Positions 45,325 through 52,795 are shown, counted from the stretch's first letter. The stretch is 64,000 nt of DNA from Marinimicrobium agarilyticum DSM 16975 (GCF_000423345.1 NZ_AUHU01000005.1:186001-250000); one strand, 5' to 3'. Notes: a model not told the origin generated them from the sequence alone. A program made the numbers and translations.

Positions 45325-45774
45325 TTATTGGCTCCGTAGAGCCGCTTTAGGGTTAAAGCCTGTGGACAATCCGCTACGCGGACGGCGTTCGCCTGTTGAC
45401 CACAGGTTTGCGCTCACGCGCCCTTGTCTCGCGGGACTCGACGTCTCCAAGTCATTTCTGTTTGAAGAAGGGGGCATGGTTGCTAAGGGTGGAAAACCGC
45501 AAAAAGCGAGGTAGCCATAGCGGATGACGTTTCTTAAGTAAGCGTCCAGGGTCTGGAGCTTGTGTAGGGTGTCGTCGTCTTCGGTGACCAGAACGGTGAC
45601 CCGGTTGCGGTGTTCGTCGGGGTTGGCGCCGACGGGGAAGACGTTCAGGTTCAAGAAGCCCGAACGGGTGTCGTAATGCACCGTGGTGTGGACTTCTCCG
45701 GAGAGGCCGAGGATGAGGGCGGTGCCGATGACTTCGGACAGCAGGGCGTAGATGCGGCTGGTCAGAGTGTCCAT
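45325..45774 (-). CDS. phage hypothetical protein
   Basis: A 149-aa frame starting at an ATG coupled to the upstream stop (TAATG). Residues 1-95 look like a folded domain (GLSGEVHTTVHYDTRSGFLNLNVFPV, RVTVLVTEDDDTLHKLQTLDAYLRNVIRYG). The last 50 residues are low-information and lie over a strongly structured DNA segment (45359-45406), so the functional protein may depend mainly on the first part. No function recognised. Confidence 0.6.
   Translation of the reverse strand: MDTLTSRIYALLSEVIGTALILGLSGEVHTTVHYDTRSGFLNLNVFPVGANPDEHRNRVTVLVTEDDDTLHKLQTLDAYLRNVIRYGYLAFCGFPPLATMPPSSNRNDLETSSPARQGRVSANLWSTGERRPRSGLSTGFNPKAALRSQ
45359..45406. other. clustered hairpins, possible phage origin or packaging signal
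   Basis: CCTGTGG (45359-45365) pairs with CCACAGG (45400-45406). Inside lie CCGC-TA-CGCGG and GGCG-TT-CGCC mini-hairpins. Nested imperfect hairpins of this kind mark origins and packaging signals in filamentous phages, but here they overlap a reading frame, so this is tentative. Confidence 0.35.
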
Positions 45775-46004
45775 TAGTGGGCCTCCACGAAGCGGGTGTA
45801 TTGGCGTTCGACGAAGTTTTTGCCAGCGGCGGTGCTTTTGAAGTGCTTTTCCGCCAGTAGGGTGCTGTTGGGGAAGTTGCCGGTGTAGCAGCGGGCGATG
45901 GTGTGGCCCAGTTGGGTGTAGACCACTGCACTAAAGCGCTGGGGGCCCTGGTTGGTGGTGGTGCAGTGTTCGCCGCGTGAGCCGATCCAGTGGAGTTGTG
46001 ACAT
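45774..46004 (-). CDS. phage hypothetical protein
   Basis: A 76-aa protein (MSQLHWIGSRGEHCTTTNQG ... STAAGKNFVERQYTRFVEAH) with no membrane segment. GAGG lies upstream of the ATG, and the stop overlaps the next start (TAATG). No family is recognised; position suggests an early gene of the structural/replication transcript. Confidence 0.6.
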   Translation of the reverse strand: MSQLHWIGSRGEHCTTTNQGPQRFSAVVYTQLGHTIARCYTGNFPNSTLLAEKHFKSTAAGKNFVERQYTRFVEAH

Positions 46005-46006
46005 GA

Positions 46007-46216
46007 CTATTCGGCCTCCAAGAGCTGTTGGCGGAACAGTTCGACGTTGATCATGAGGCGTTTGCCGATACGGAGGGTGGGCACATAGCCGCGATCTACC
46101 CAGCCTCTTACTACCTTGGGTTCATCGCCCAAGCCGATCCATTCGGCGAATTTGACCCACGGGAGGACGGGGGGAGCGTGGCGTAAGGTTTCTTGTTCCA
46201 GTTCTTGAAAGTCCAT
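46007..46216 (-). CDS. phage DNA-binding regulator/excisionase-like protein
   Basis: A 69-aa protein with a MerR/excisionase-like winged helix: VLPWVKFAEWIGLGDEPKVVRGWVDRGYVPTLRIGKRLMINVELFRQQL. First gene of the leftward phage transcript, facing the repressor across a 134-nt control region. Start taken at the ATG at 46216; an in-frame GTG at 46240 is possible. It may act as excisionase or as an activator opposing the repressor. Confidence 0.7.
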   Translation of the reverse strand: MDFQELEQETLRHAPPVLPWVKFAEWIGLGDEPKVVRGWVDRGYVPTLRIGKRLMINVELFRQQLLEAE

Positions 46217-46296
46217 GCGCTTTGTCTCACTATGTTTCACATTAACGATTGCTCTTTTAGTGGGAAGTCAATCGGTGTGTATTAACTAACAGCACG

Positions 46297-46330
46297 CCCT
46301 AAATATTAGGGTATGCCCTAATATTTAGCA
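46297..46330. promoter_or_regulatory. two operator-like palindromes between the phage regulators
   Basis: CCCTAA-ATA-TTAGGG (46297-46311) is a perfect 6-bp inverted repeat. CCCTAA-TAT-TTAGCA (46316-46330) repeats it imperfectly 19 bp away (centre to centre), about two helical turns. They lie in the divergent control region just before the repressor start and are the obvious repressor operators. Confidence 0.6.
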
Positions 46331-46350
46331 ATTAGAGTTTATTTATACGG

Positions 46351-46626
46351 ATGGACGTAATAGATAGGGTAAAACTATTAAAGACTTTGGAAGGCGTAAC
46401 CTATAGCGAGATCGCCGGAAAAGCGGGAATTGAGAAGAAGCGACTGGAAAATATGATCGGTCGTAAAGCCAAAGTGCGTCACGAAGATATTGAAGCCATC
46501 GCCGACATTTACCCGCAATATGAGGTGTGGCTGTTCACTGGGAAAGAGTTTGCTGCAGACGGGCAAATAAGCCCCATGACAAAGGAGGCAAAGGAGCGCT
46601 TAGGAACTCAAGGGAAGGTCGGTTAA
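46351..46626 (+). CDS. phage repressor-like HTH protein
   Basis: A 91-aa protein with a lambda-repressor-type HTH: MDVIDRVKLLKTLEGVTYSEIAGKAGIEKKRLENMIGRKAKVRHEDIEAIADIYP, followed by YEVWLFTGKE and a short tail. It diverges from the structural genes across the operator pair and is the likely immunity repressor. The cargo genes at 46803 and 47847 lie behind it on the same strand, so they could be expressed from the lysogen. Confidence 0.8.
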   Translation: MDVIDRVKLLKTLEGVTYSEIAGKAGIEKKRLENMIGRKAKVRHEDIEAIADIYPQYEVWLFTGKEFAADGQISPMTKEAKERLGTQGKVG

Positions 46627-46802
46627 TCGCAGCAAAGGTTGCCAATCGATGGAAGAGGAAGGGAGTCTGACAAGCGCTTTAGTTGCAGCTACTAGTTTAA
46701 TTGTTTCCAATGACACTATGGAAGGTAATAGTCTAATTTGTAAACGTGATATAAAGTTAGGGTTTGTTTAGAAAGTTTTTTTTGATCGGAAAAGGACCAG
46801 TT

Positions 46803-47837
46803 ATGGAAGCGGCAAAAATAACGTTTTATGAGATAGAAAGGTGCGGGTATTACAGGCATGGAGAGCAAACTCCAGAGTTTGGCAATGTTGGTCTCATATT
46901 GCAGCAAATAAAAAATTGGGTTCACTCAGACGGAGTTTCTCTTGAAGATACATGTACATATGCTATCGAAGAGAGCGAAGATGTTCTTAGGACTTTTTGT
47001 TACGACATAGTTAGTGATGCAAGTACAGGAGATTACTTGCTTACAACTTGGAATGAAACTCCCTCTTATGATGGAAAGGTTGCTGCGGTAAAGGGGGCGT
47101 CTAAGGTTGGTAGCGCAAAAGTAGAGTTCGGCAAGCTGCCAAAGAACAGTATACCGGGATATGCAACATATTTTTGGTTTATCCCGTCGAGGAATTTGTT
47201 TGCGACGATTAGGTTTCAACACAGGATGAACGGTAAAAGAGGGCTGGATAAATACATGAAGGAATATGTGGGAAAGCTAAGTGATTATGTCGTGGAGTCT
47301 GAGGACGGCGACGCAGATTTCAATATTATCGGCTATGCTGACCTGGATGAATCAAATCCCCAAGGGTTGAACGCGCTCTTCAGAACTTCAATAGTTCGTA
47401 AACCTGGGAAAATTTCATATATTTTTAAAAACAGAAGGTCGATAAGAAAAATCGTAAGGCACAACAAGCTAATCCCAAATGATAAGGTGAGCAAAGGAAC
47501 TTGGGAACAAGCGTTTAAACACCTATTTTCTGAAGCTAGGTCAGCTCCTCCATTAGATTCTAGTGTGAATTTTTCATATGAATTTTTGTATATGCCGGAG
47601 GAAGACGAGCTTAAAGACATGGTGCGGGAGTGGGAGGAAAACCACGACTCGAAATGGGATGACATAGGGTTTGGTATAAGTGGAGAGCAGACTCCAGTAT
47701 GGCTAAGTAACTCTTTGGCAAGGGATGATGTGGATCTCGATGTGAAAAGAATGGATGAAGAGGTTGTGGACGGTAAAAGCATACTTAAAGAGGTTTGTCG
47801 ACAGCGAGACAGGCTGCTGACCTTGCTAGAAAGTTGA
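46803..47837 (+). CDS. prophage cargo protein, RexA-like candidate
   Basis: A 344-aa soluble protein not assignable to a characterised family. AAAAGGA precedes the ATG at 46803; an in-frame frame opens at 46764 without a site. Near the middle, the stretch NSIPGYATYFWFIPSRNLFATIRF and RGLDKYMKEYV recalls the lambda RexA region that reads LGFPSFLFVEGDTIGFARTV. I compared these by eye only. A basic segment (IFKNRRSIRKIVRHNKLIP) could bind nucleic acid. The codons are AT-richer than the phage backbone, indicating separate origin. It is followed 9 nt later by a four-TM gene, as rexA is by rexB, and stands behind the repressor. Function is inferred from layout only. Confidence 0.55.
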   Translation: MEAAKITFYEIERCGYYRHGEQTPEFGNVGLILQQIKNWVHSDGVSLEDTCTYAIEESEDVLRTFCYDIVSDASTGDYLLTTWNETPSYDGKVAAVKGASKVGSAKVEFGKLPKNSIPGYATYFWFIPSRNLFATIRFQHRMNGKRGLDKYMKEYVGKLSDYVVESEDGDADFNIIGYADLDESNPQGLNALFRTSIVRKPGKISYIFKNRRSIRKIVRHNKLIPNDKVSKGTWEQAFKHLFSEARSAPPLDSSVNFSYEFLYMPEEDELKDMVREWEENHDSKWDDIGFGISGEQTPVWLSNSLARDDVDLDVKRMDEEVVDGKSILKEVCRQRDRLLTLLES

Positions 47838-47846
47838 GCTTAGAAT

Positions 47847-48389
47847 ATGAAAGGTTGGTTGAAAGCAGTCTTCGCATTTATTTATATAGCTGTTGCCATA
47901 TTGTCGTTCATTGTTGGGGAAAATATTCCCATGAAGGAGCAGGTACATATATATGATGGTCTTAGGAACACAGCCGCCATAATTTTTGGCATAATGGGCG
48001 CTTGGATTGCTATGCTTTACCCAAATAAACTTAATGCGATTTTCAAAAGCAAAGACCTAGATAAGAGCGCCAAAGAAATAAGCGAAATAAAGCTTCTCTT
48101 CAAACCGATGATTTATTCTACGTTGATTTTATTTGTTGTGATTTCAGTCTCAATTCTGGTTCCTGTTGGGAGAAACTTGGAGTTCCTTGTTGGATATAAA
48201 GGGGTTCTTAGGTCTGCAAGTTTTTCTTTGGTGTGTACTATTACAGTTTTGCAGTTTTGGTCTCTTCTTATGACGCTGCTGCCTGGCGATTTTTTAAAGC
48301 GTGATATAGACGCGAAAGAGTCAAAAAATAAAACCATACAAGCTGTGAAGCCTACGAGAAGAAGGCAAAAAAGTAACCCAGTTGATTAG
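47847..48389 (+). CDS. four-TM cargo protein, RexB-like candidate
   Basis: A 180-aa membrane protein with four helices: about residues 5-23 (LKAVFAFIYIAVAILSFIVG), 40-60 (TAAIIFGIMGAWIAMLYP), 86-108 (IYSTLILFVVISVSILVPVG) and 125-148 (FSLVCTITVLQFWSLLMTLL), then a basic tail (KPTRRRQKSNP). Starting 9 nt after the preceding gene, it must be co-expressed. Lambda RexB, an ion channel triggered by RexA during superinfection, is also a small four-TM protein. Sequence kinship is not demonstrated. Confidence 0.6.
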   Translation: MKGWLKAVFAFIYIAVAILSFIVGENIPMKEQVHIYDGLRNTAAIIFGIMGAWIAMLYPNKLNAIFKSKDLDKSAKEISEIKLLFKPMIYSTLILFVVISVSILVPVGRNLEFLVGYKGVLRSASFSLVCTITVLQFWSLLMTLLPGDFLKRDIDAKESKNKTIQAVKPTRRRQKSNPVD

Positions 48390-48593
48390 TTTGCAGTTTA
48401 TGCGGCTTTACTGTGCGAGAAGTGACCGAAACTTAAGCAGTTTTCTATAAAGCTGTCGCTGACAATGCTTCCAAATGAGTCTTTTATCGGGACGTATTTT
48501 TCCTGCCAAACAGCGCTGTTTCTGATCGTCACGGCGGGCGTGACGTGCGGAAGCTTGGTTAGCATCAGCGTATACATCACCAGAGTGATCGCT

Positions 48594-48689
48594 GCTGGCT
48601 TGTAACTCGCCGTTACAGGCGTCTCCGACGGCCCTTTCAGGGAGACCAGGGGAATGATTCCCCTGGACCCGCAAGCCGCAGGCTGATGG
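48594..48689. repeat. 96-bp direct repeat, copy 1
   Basis: It matches 49584-49679 with about three differences. It contains a GTAAC-TCGCC-GTTAC hairpin and the perfect palindrome CCAGGGGAAT-G-ATTCCCCTGG. Such paired palindromes could be a replication or recombination site of the element. Confidence 0.85.
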
Positions 48690-48964
48690 GGGGGAGTAAT
48701 CGGTGTTCTCGGAGTGATCCCCCAAAAATGTCCTTTGATTGTCCGATGTCTATCCCTAATACAATTCCGCGCCGGGAGCTTCGTGGAGGCTGCCGATATA
48801 GCCGCACATGAAGCAGAGTCAGCTATCACAGAAATCAAATTTTAGCAATTCATTGGTGTCTAAAAAACGAACAGCGCAAAACTATCTTTTTTATCGACAC
48901 AACATGTTGTGTGTTTAACAGCTTATAAACAGGTTGTCCACAGGGTTTGACGCTATATATAGTG

Positions 48965-48993
48965 TTGCAGTGTCCTAAAAAGCGGATTATATT
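48965..48993 (+). promoter_or_regulatory. possible promoter for the 40-aa gene
   Basis: TTGCAG (48965-48970), a 17-bp spacer and TATATT (48988-48993), about 205 nt before the small gene at 49200. The -10 is good, the -35 weak. The palindromes just upstream could be regulator sites. Confidence 0.4.
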
Positions 48994-49038
48994 AGTGGCG
49001 TGGATGGAGGCTCAAGGATAACTTGGTCCAAATCGAAA

Positions 49039-49071
49039 AAACCCCCTAAAAGCTTTACCTTTAGGGGGTTT
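49039..49071 (-). terminator. 12-bp perfect hairpin, minus-strand terminator
   Basis: AAACCCCCTAAA (49039-49050) pairs with TTTAGGGGGTTT (49060-49071). On the minus strand it is followed by TTTTTCG, so it can terminate leftward transcripts; on the plus strand it lies in the leader of the 49200 gene without a U-run. Confidence 0.6.
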
Positions 49072-49199
49072 GAATCTCCTGCCAGAGAGATTTGGATAGG
49101 CAGTTTATGTCTCAGTCTAAACTACTGCAAGCTTCTTGAAGGTACTTTGACGTGTCCCCGTCCACAAAATTTACCTTTTAATTGATAGGAGCTTTAAAC

Positions 49200-49322
49200 A
49201 TGTCTAAATCCAAAGGTGGTGGTCGTATCGGAAGAGATGCGGGAACTGGTCGTTTTATACCGGTGAAGGAAGCCGAGAGGCGACCCAAAACAACTGTGAT
49301 AGAGCGTATCAAGAAGCAATAA
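49200..49322 (+). CDS. 40-aa basic protein
   Basis: A short frame with a proper ribosome site (GGAG 7 nt ahead): MSKSKGGGRIGRDAGTGRFI continuing PVKEAERRPKTTVIERIKKQ. It is very basic, Gly-rich at the start and helical at the end. A terminator follows directly, so this is a complete transcription unit. The GRDAGTG-FIPVKEAERRP-TT pattern looks like a small conserved protein family seen in accessory regions, function unknown to me; nucleic-acid binding is a guess. Confidence 0.75.
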   Translation: MSKSKGGGRIGRDAGTGRFIPVKEAERRPKTTVIERIKKQ

Positions 49323-49331
49323 ATACACTTT

Positions 49332-49353
49332 GGCCCCTTCATGGGGCCTTTTT
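49332..49353 (+). terminator. intrinsic terminator after the 40-aa gene
   Basis: GGCCCC (49332-49337) pairs with GGGGCC (49343-49348), loop of 5 nt, then five Ts. Confidence 0.8.
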
Positions 49354-49861
49354 CAGTTGTGGCTAACCTCAAAGGGGTGGCACCGCTTTGACCTAAATCT
49401 GCCCCCCCCCCCGACGTTGTGGTTGGCAGTTAAGGGTAGTGAATTCCAAAATGCCATAATCTATTGATTTTTAATAAATAGTTGGGTGTAGTGGCGAATT
49501 ATTGAGAGGCTGGATAGGGACGAAATCCCACAATGCAGCCCAATGGACTGACAAAACCAACCTTACAGTAAGTGACGCTCCGCGCTGGCTCGTAACTCGC
49601 CGTTACAGGCGTCTCCGACGGCCCTTTCAGGGAGACCAGGGGAATGATTCCCCTGGACCCGCAAACCACAGGCTGATGGTTCTGAGTAAATCGCCCGTCA
49701 AGGTGGAGAGGAGGGCAGTGCGATAGAGGGCCGTGAATTTGCCCCCATTTTGCCCCAAAAGCTGAGTAAATAAGAGTATCAAAGAGGTTGCCCGATTTCG
49801 TAACTTATTGATTTTAAAAGGATAGTGGAGTTTTGAGTGTCATTGAAGTGCCGCTAAATGG
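49354..49861. other. non-coding end of the prophage
   Basis: It contains a run of ten Cs (49402-49411), copy 2 of the 96-bp repeat (49584-49679) and AT-rich sequence up to attR. I see no gene with a ribosome site. Confidence 0.5.
49584..49679. repeat. 96-bp direct repeat, copy 2
   Basis: Same orientation as copy 1 at 48594, about 990 nt away, with about three differences. The pair brackets the palindromes and the 40-aa gene. Confidence 0.85.
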
Positions 49862-49894
49862 GGTTCAAATCCTGCCGTTCCGACCAAATACCTC
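49862..49894. other. attachment site attR (duplicate of tRNA-Pro 3' end)
   Basis: An exact 33-nt copy of 38963-38995. The five bases before the repeat do not continue the tRNA, so this is a 3' fragment and not a second tRNA gene. It defines the right end of the integrated element. Confidence 0.93.
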
Positions 49895-49895
49895 G

Positions 49896-49932
49896 AAAAG
49901 CCCCTGATTCCAAAAGAATCGGGGGCTTTTTC
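49896..49932 (+). terminator. original chromosomal terminator of tRNA-Pro
   Basis: A 15-bp stem (49896-49910 paired with 49916-49930, one G-U), loop CAAAA, then Ts. It stands immediately beyond attR, and before integration would have followed the tRNA. Confidence 0.88.
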
Positions 49933-49976
49933 GTTCCCCCTCTCTAGCTGCCTATTCCGGCAATCGTGGTTGTGCT

Positions 49977-50008
49977 GTAGGGTAGGTAAGCGAAGCGCCA
50001 CCTACCAT
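49977..50008. repeat. 32-nt palindromic repeat, copy 2
   Basis: Identical over 32 nt to 28532-28563, 21 kb away. It lies in the spacer between the attR terminator and the XRE gene. Confidence 0.75.
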
Positions 50009-50289
50009 CCTTTTCACTCTTAAGCATATTTCCCCACCCATCTGACTCTGGCACACTTGCTGATAAACAGCGCACGCTTTCTCTCGTGAGTATCTTTGAT
50101 TTTTGAAAATCTTTTATTTTCAGGTGGTTACGTTTATAAATAAATGAAAGCTAGAGCCAACGTGTAAGAGCTCGATATACAGCTTTATGTGACAAAATTG
50201 GGTACTGTCGGCATGCTGTCGGGTCTTTTTCGTAACCGCCAGTCTAATTTTTTTGTCATTGTGACCGCTCAGAGCCGCGAGGATTTAGA
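50009..50289. other. AT-rich spacer upstream of the XRE gene
   Basis: About 280 nt without an open frame that I can support. The promoter of the regulator presumably lies here, but no strong box is visible. Confidence 0.4.
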
Positions 50290-50703
50290 ATGATTGTTAA
50301 AAAGTTGAGAGAAGAAAGGAAGTGGTCACAGGAGCAGCTTGCAATACTAAGTGGTCTCAGCATTAGGACTATTCAGCGTGTTGAAAGTGGGCAAAGTGCC
50401 AGCCTGGAAACTCTTAAATCACTCGCCTCTGTATTTGATGTCGAAATATCGAAATTGACAGAGGAAATCACGATGATAGATAAAAAGTCAGAAATATGGA
50501 GATCACAGCCTTGGTGGTTTAGGTGGTCTTTTTTTGGGGTGCCATCAAGAAGAGTTCAGCTGGTTCTTGAGCTATTAGCCTTACTCGTTGGAGTAGTATC
50601 TATATTTGTTGCGGATAATCCTCGTGTGGCACCGGCATTTATACTAGTAGCGTATATTACTGGGTGGACCGTTCGTTACGGGGATAGTAAAAAAGTGTGG
50701 TAA
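50290..50703 (+). CDS. XRE-family regulator with C-terminal membrane segments
   Basis: A 137-aa protein: an N-terminal HTH (VKKLREERKWSQEQLAILSGLSIRTIQRVESGQSASLETLKSLASVF), a linker, then two membrane helices (LVLELLALLVGVVSIFVA and RVAPAFILVAYITGWTV). This is the common small membrane-bound XRE type sometimes with a DUF or 2TM domain. It would bind DNA from the inner membrane. It is AT-richer than the core genome. A group II intron starts 110 nt downstream. Confidence 0.8.
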   Translation: MIVKKLREERKWSQEQLAILSGLSIRTIQRVESGQSASLETLKSLASVFDVEISKLTEEITMIDKKSEIWRSQPWWFRWSFFGVPSRRVQLVLELLALLVGVVSIFVADNPRVAPAFILVAYITGWTVRYGDSKKVW

Positions 50704-50813
50704 GACGGTAACATAGCAAAGCCCTTAACCGGACTTCATTTCCGTTGCTTCTATTTTTTGCTCGAATAACGAAAATTAGAAGCAACTACAATTAACTGCT
50801 TGTAGAGGTGTTA

Positions 50814-52772
50814 GTGCGACAAGCAAAGCTTGGAGCATTCTTGCAGGGTGGAAGTCCCTGTCGGGTAAGGTCTAGCCAGCCACCCGTATCGAGTCTTGCG
50901 CGCTGCGCGGAGGCTGTGGATCGCGTACACTTTCCGGTGCGAGGGGCGACCCTCCCACGAGCAGCCGAACAACCAGTGTGAAGCGTAGACAGAGAATTGC
51001 ACAGGCCATAGGGATTACGTGATCCTGAAGCGTTGGTATCGCTCCGACAATAAAGTGTCCTGACTGACGAGGCTTGTAACGCCGTCGAAGTCCATGCAAA
51101 GCAACCGCACTGGCAAGGTTGTGGCGAGTCAGCGGAGTTATCAAACCGTGGCATGTGTAAAGAGAAGCTCCAGGAACTTGTGAGATCCAAGGTGCTCCCG
51201 CAGGAAGTGGGTAGGGACGCTGAGTAAACAACGAGGCCAACGATGGCACTTTGGAAGTCGGACCAGTCCATAGTAGTCCGAGAGCGGGAAATCCGTTCAC
51301 ATGGCGAAGGGACTGGCAGTTGTATCACGGTGTGCAATAGACACATAGGCCGGACAAAGTAGGGCTGGACTCACTATGACAACCGCACTGCACACCATAG
51401 CATTTAAGGCACAAACCCACCCCACGCATCGGTTTCAGAATCTTTATGGGTTACTGGATGCTGATCTACTGATTCAAAGCTGGGGTCAGCTCAACAAGCA
51501 GTCGGCGCCAGGAATTGACGGCAAAACCGTTGATGACTATCGCCCCCGCTTGATGAGCCATATCGACCGCTTGAGCGGCCTGCTTAGAACCAAGCGATAT
51601 CGGGCAGCCGACATCAAGCGGGTGCACATTCCGAAAAGCAACGGTGGCGATCGACCGCTGGGCCTGCCAACGCTGGATGACAAAATCGTCCAGCAAGGTG
51701 TCAGTCAGATACTACAAAATATCTGGGAGCAGGACTTCCAGCGGTGCAGCTACGGTTATCGGCCCAACAAGAGCGCCCATCAGGCGGTACACAGCCTGAT
51801 GCTCAATCTTCAGTTCAAAGGCTACGGCTACCTCGTCGAAGCTGACATCAAAGGCTTCTTCGACAACATGAGTCACTCGTGGCTGATGAAAATGCTGGCC
51901 CAACGAATTGACGATAAAGCGCTCTTGGCGCTGATAGGCCAGTGGCTGAAAGCGCGAGTGCGAGAGCCGAGACGAGGGGCTATCAAACCGACCAGCGGCA
52001 CCCCGCAGGGCGGTGTGATCAGCCCGGTATTGGCCAATATCTACCTGCACTACGCGTTGGATCTCTGGTTCGAAAAGCGGGTCAAGCCAAGGCTGCAAGG
52101 CCGTGCCATGCTAATCCGGTACGCGGACGACTTTGTTGTCGCCTTCCAGTACCGGGACGACGCCAGACGGTTTTATCAGGCGCTGCCCCAACGGTTGGAG
52201 AAGTTCGACCTTCAGGTGGCGCCCGAGAAAACCCATCTGAAGCGGTTCAGCCGGTTCCACCCCTCGCGCCGTCGAGTGTTCCAGTTCCTCGGCTTCGAGT
52301 TCTACTGGGATCGAGACCGCCAAGGTGAGCCGCGTCTGAGGCGAGTCACGGCCCCAAGGAAGCACAAGAGCCTGCTCAAATCGCTCTACGACTGGATCAA
52401 GCAGAACCGCCACAAGCGGCTCAATGGCTTGATGCCAGCGTTAAGACGGAAATTGGCAGGCTTTAGAAACTACTTCGGCCTGCCGGACAACAGTCGCAGC
52501 GTAAGCCGTGTGTATGACTTCGTGTTGAACACACTGTTTAAGTGGCTCAACCGTCGCAGCCAGCGCCATAGCTTCAACTGGCGGAGCTTCAAGGATATGC
52601 TAAGGTATTACCAGTTCGCGCCACTGCGAGTGTCCAAAAGGCAATTGGCGGTAGACTGGTACTGAGGGCTTGTGGATTACACGAGCAACGATACAACTGA
52701 AGAGCCGGATGCGGTAGTTCCGCACGTCCGGATCTGTGTGGGGGCGGTTCAGGAAACTGGCCGCTCTACCAT
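50814..52772 (+). mobile_element. group II intron
   Basis: The 5' end GTGCGAC at 50814 is the group II consensus. Before the stop of the intron comes domain V (GAGCCGGATGCGGTAGTTCC, 52702-52721, and its pairing strand), then a domain VI hairpin ending near 52772. The last exon bases GGTGTTA (50807-50813) can pair with TAACGCC at 51077-51083 (one wobble), a good EBS1 candidate that supports the 5' junction. The reverse transcriptase lies within domain IV. The 3' boundary is uncertain by a few bases. Confidence 0.85.
51376..52665 (+). CDS. ltrA: group II intron reverse transcriptase/maturase
   Basis: A 429-aa intron-encoded protein: RT domains including SAPGIDGKTVDDY, RPLGLPTLDDKIVQQ, SYGYRPNKSAHQAV, GYLVEADIKGFFDNM, GTPQGGVISPVLANIYLHY and the catalytic LIRYADDFVVAF. 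The C-terminal X (maturase) domain is LNRRSQRHSFNWRSFKDMLRY. It has no HNH endonuclease domain, so mobility would use nicks or replication forks. All catalytic aspartates are present, and the intron may be active. Confidence 0.95.
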   Translation: MTTALHTIAFKAQTHPTHRFQNLYGLLDADLLIQSWGQLNKQSAPGIDGKTVDDYRPRLMSHIDRLSGLLRTKRYRAADIKRVHIPKSNGGDRPLGLPTLDDKIVQQGVSQILQNIWEQDFQRCSYGYRPNKSAHQAVHSLMLNLQFKGYGYLVEADIKGFFDNMSHSWLMKMLAQRIDDKALLALIGQWLKARVREPRRGAIKPTSGTPQGGVISPVLANIYLHYALDLWFEKRVKPRLQGRAMLIRYADDFVVAFQYRDDARRFYQALPQRLEKFDLQVAPEKTHLKRFSRFHPSRRRVFQFLGFEFYWDRDRQGEPRLRRVTAPRKHKSLLKSLYDWIKQNRHKRLNGLMPALRRKLAGFRNYFGLPDNSRSVSRVYDFVLNTLFKWLNRRSQRHSFNWRSFKDMLRYYQFAPLRVSKRQLAVDWY

Positions 52773-52795
52773 GACTGTAACCAGGTTCCCAAGAA

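Larger units (their letters stand above)
48390..49199. other. non-coding part of the prophage right arm
   Basis: This 810-nt stretch has no convincing gene. It holds copy 1 of a 96-bp direct repeat (48594-48689), a perfect 16-bp palindrome ACACAACATGTTGTGT (48897-48912), a 10-bp palindrome CTATATATAG (48953-48962), a possible promoter (48965-48993) and a bidirectional hairpin (49039-49071). Open minus-strand frames between 48398 and 48838 lack ribosome sites and run through the repeat. Confidence 0.55.

Noticed and set aside
48398-48838. Minus-strand frames of about 100-146 codons in the prophage right arm
   Set aside because: They run through the 96-bp repeat, lack ribosome sites and show no protein-like pattern.
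48925-48950. DnaA-box-like TTGTCCACAG as a sign of a replication origin
   Set aside because: A single imperfect box, no dnaA/dnaN or plasmid replication genes of that kind nearby; at most part of the phage replication region.
49402-49411. Run of ten Cs as a phase-variation tract
   Set aside because: It is not inside or just upstream of any gene I can support.
49862-49894. Second tRNA-Pro gene
   Set aside because: Only the 3' 25 tRNA bases are present; upstream sequence cannot form the rest of the cloverleaf, so this is attR.
51376-52665. Reverse transcriptase considered as a retron or diversity-generating system
   Set aside because: The GTGCG 5' end, domain V, EBS1/IBS1 pairing and the maturase domain identify a group II intron.
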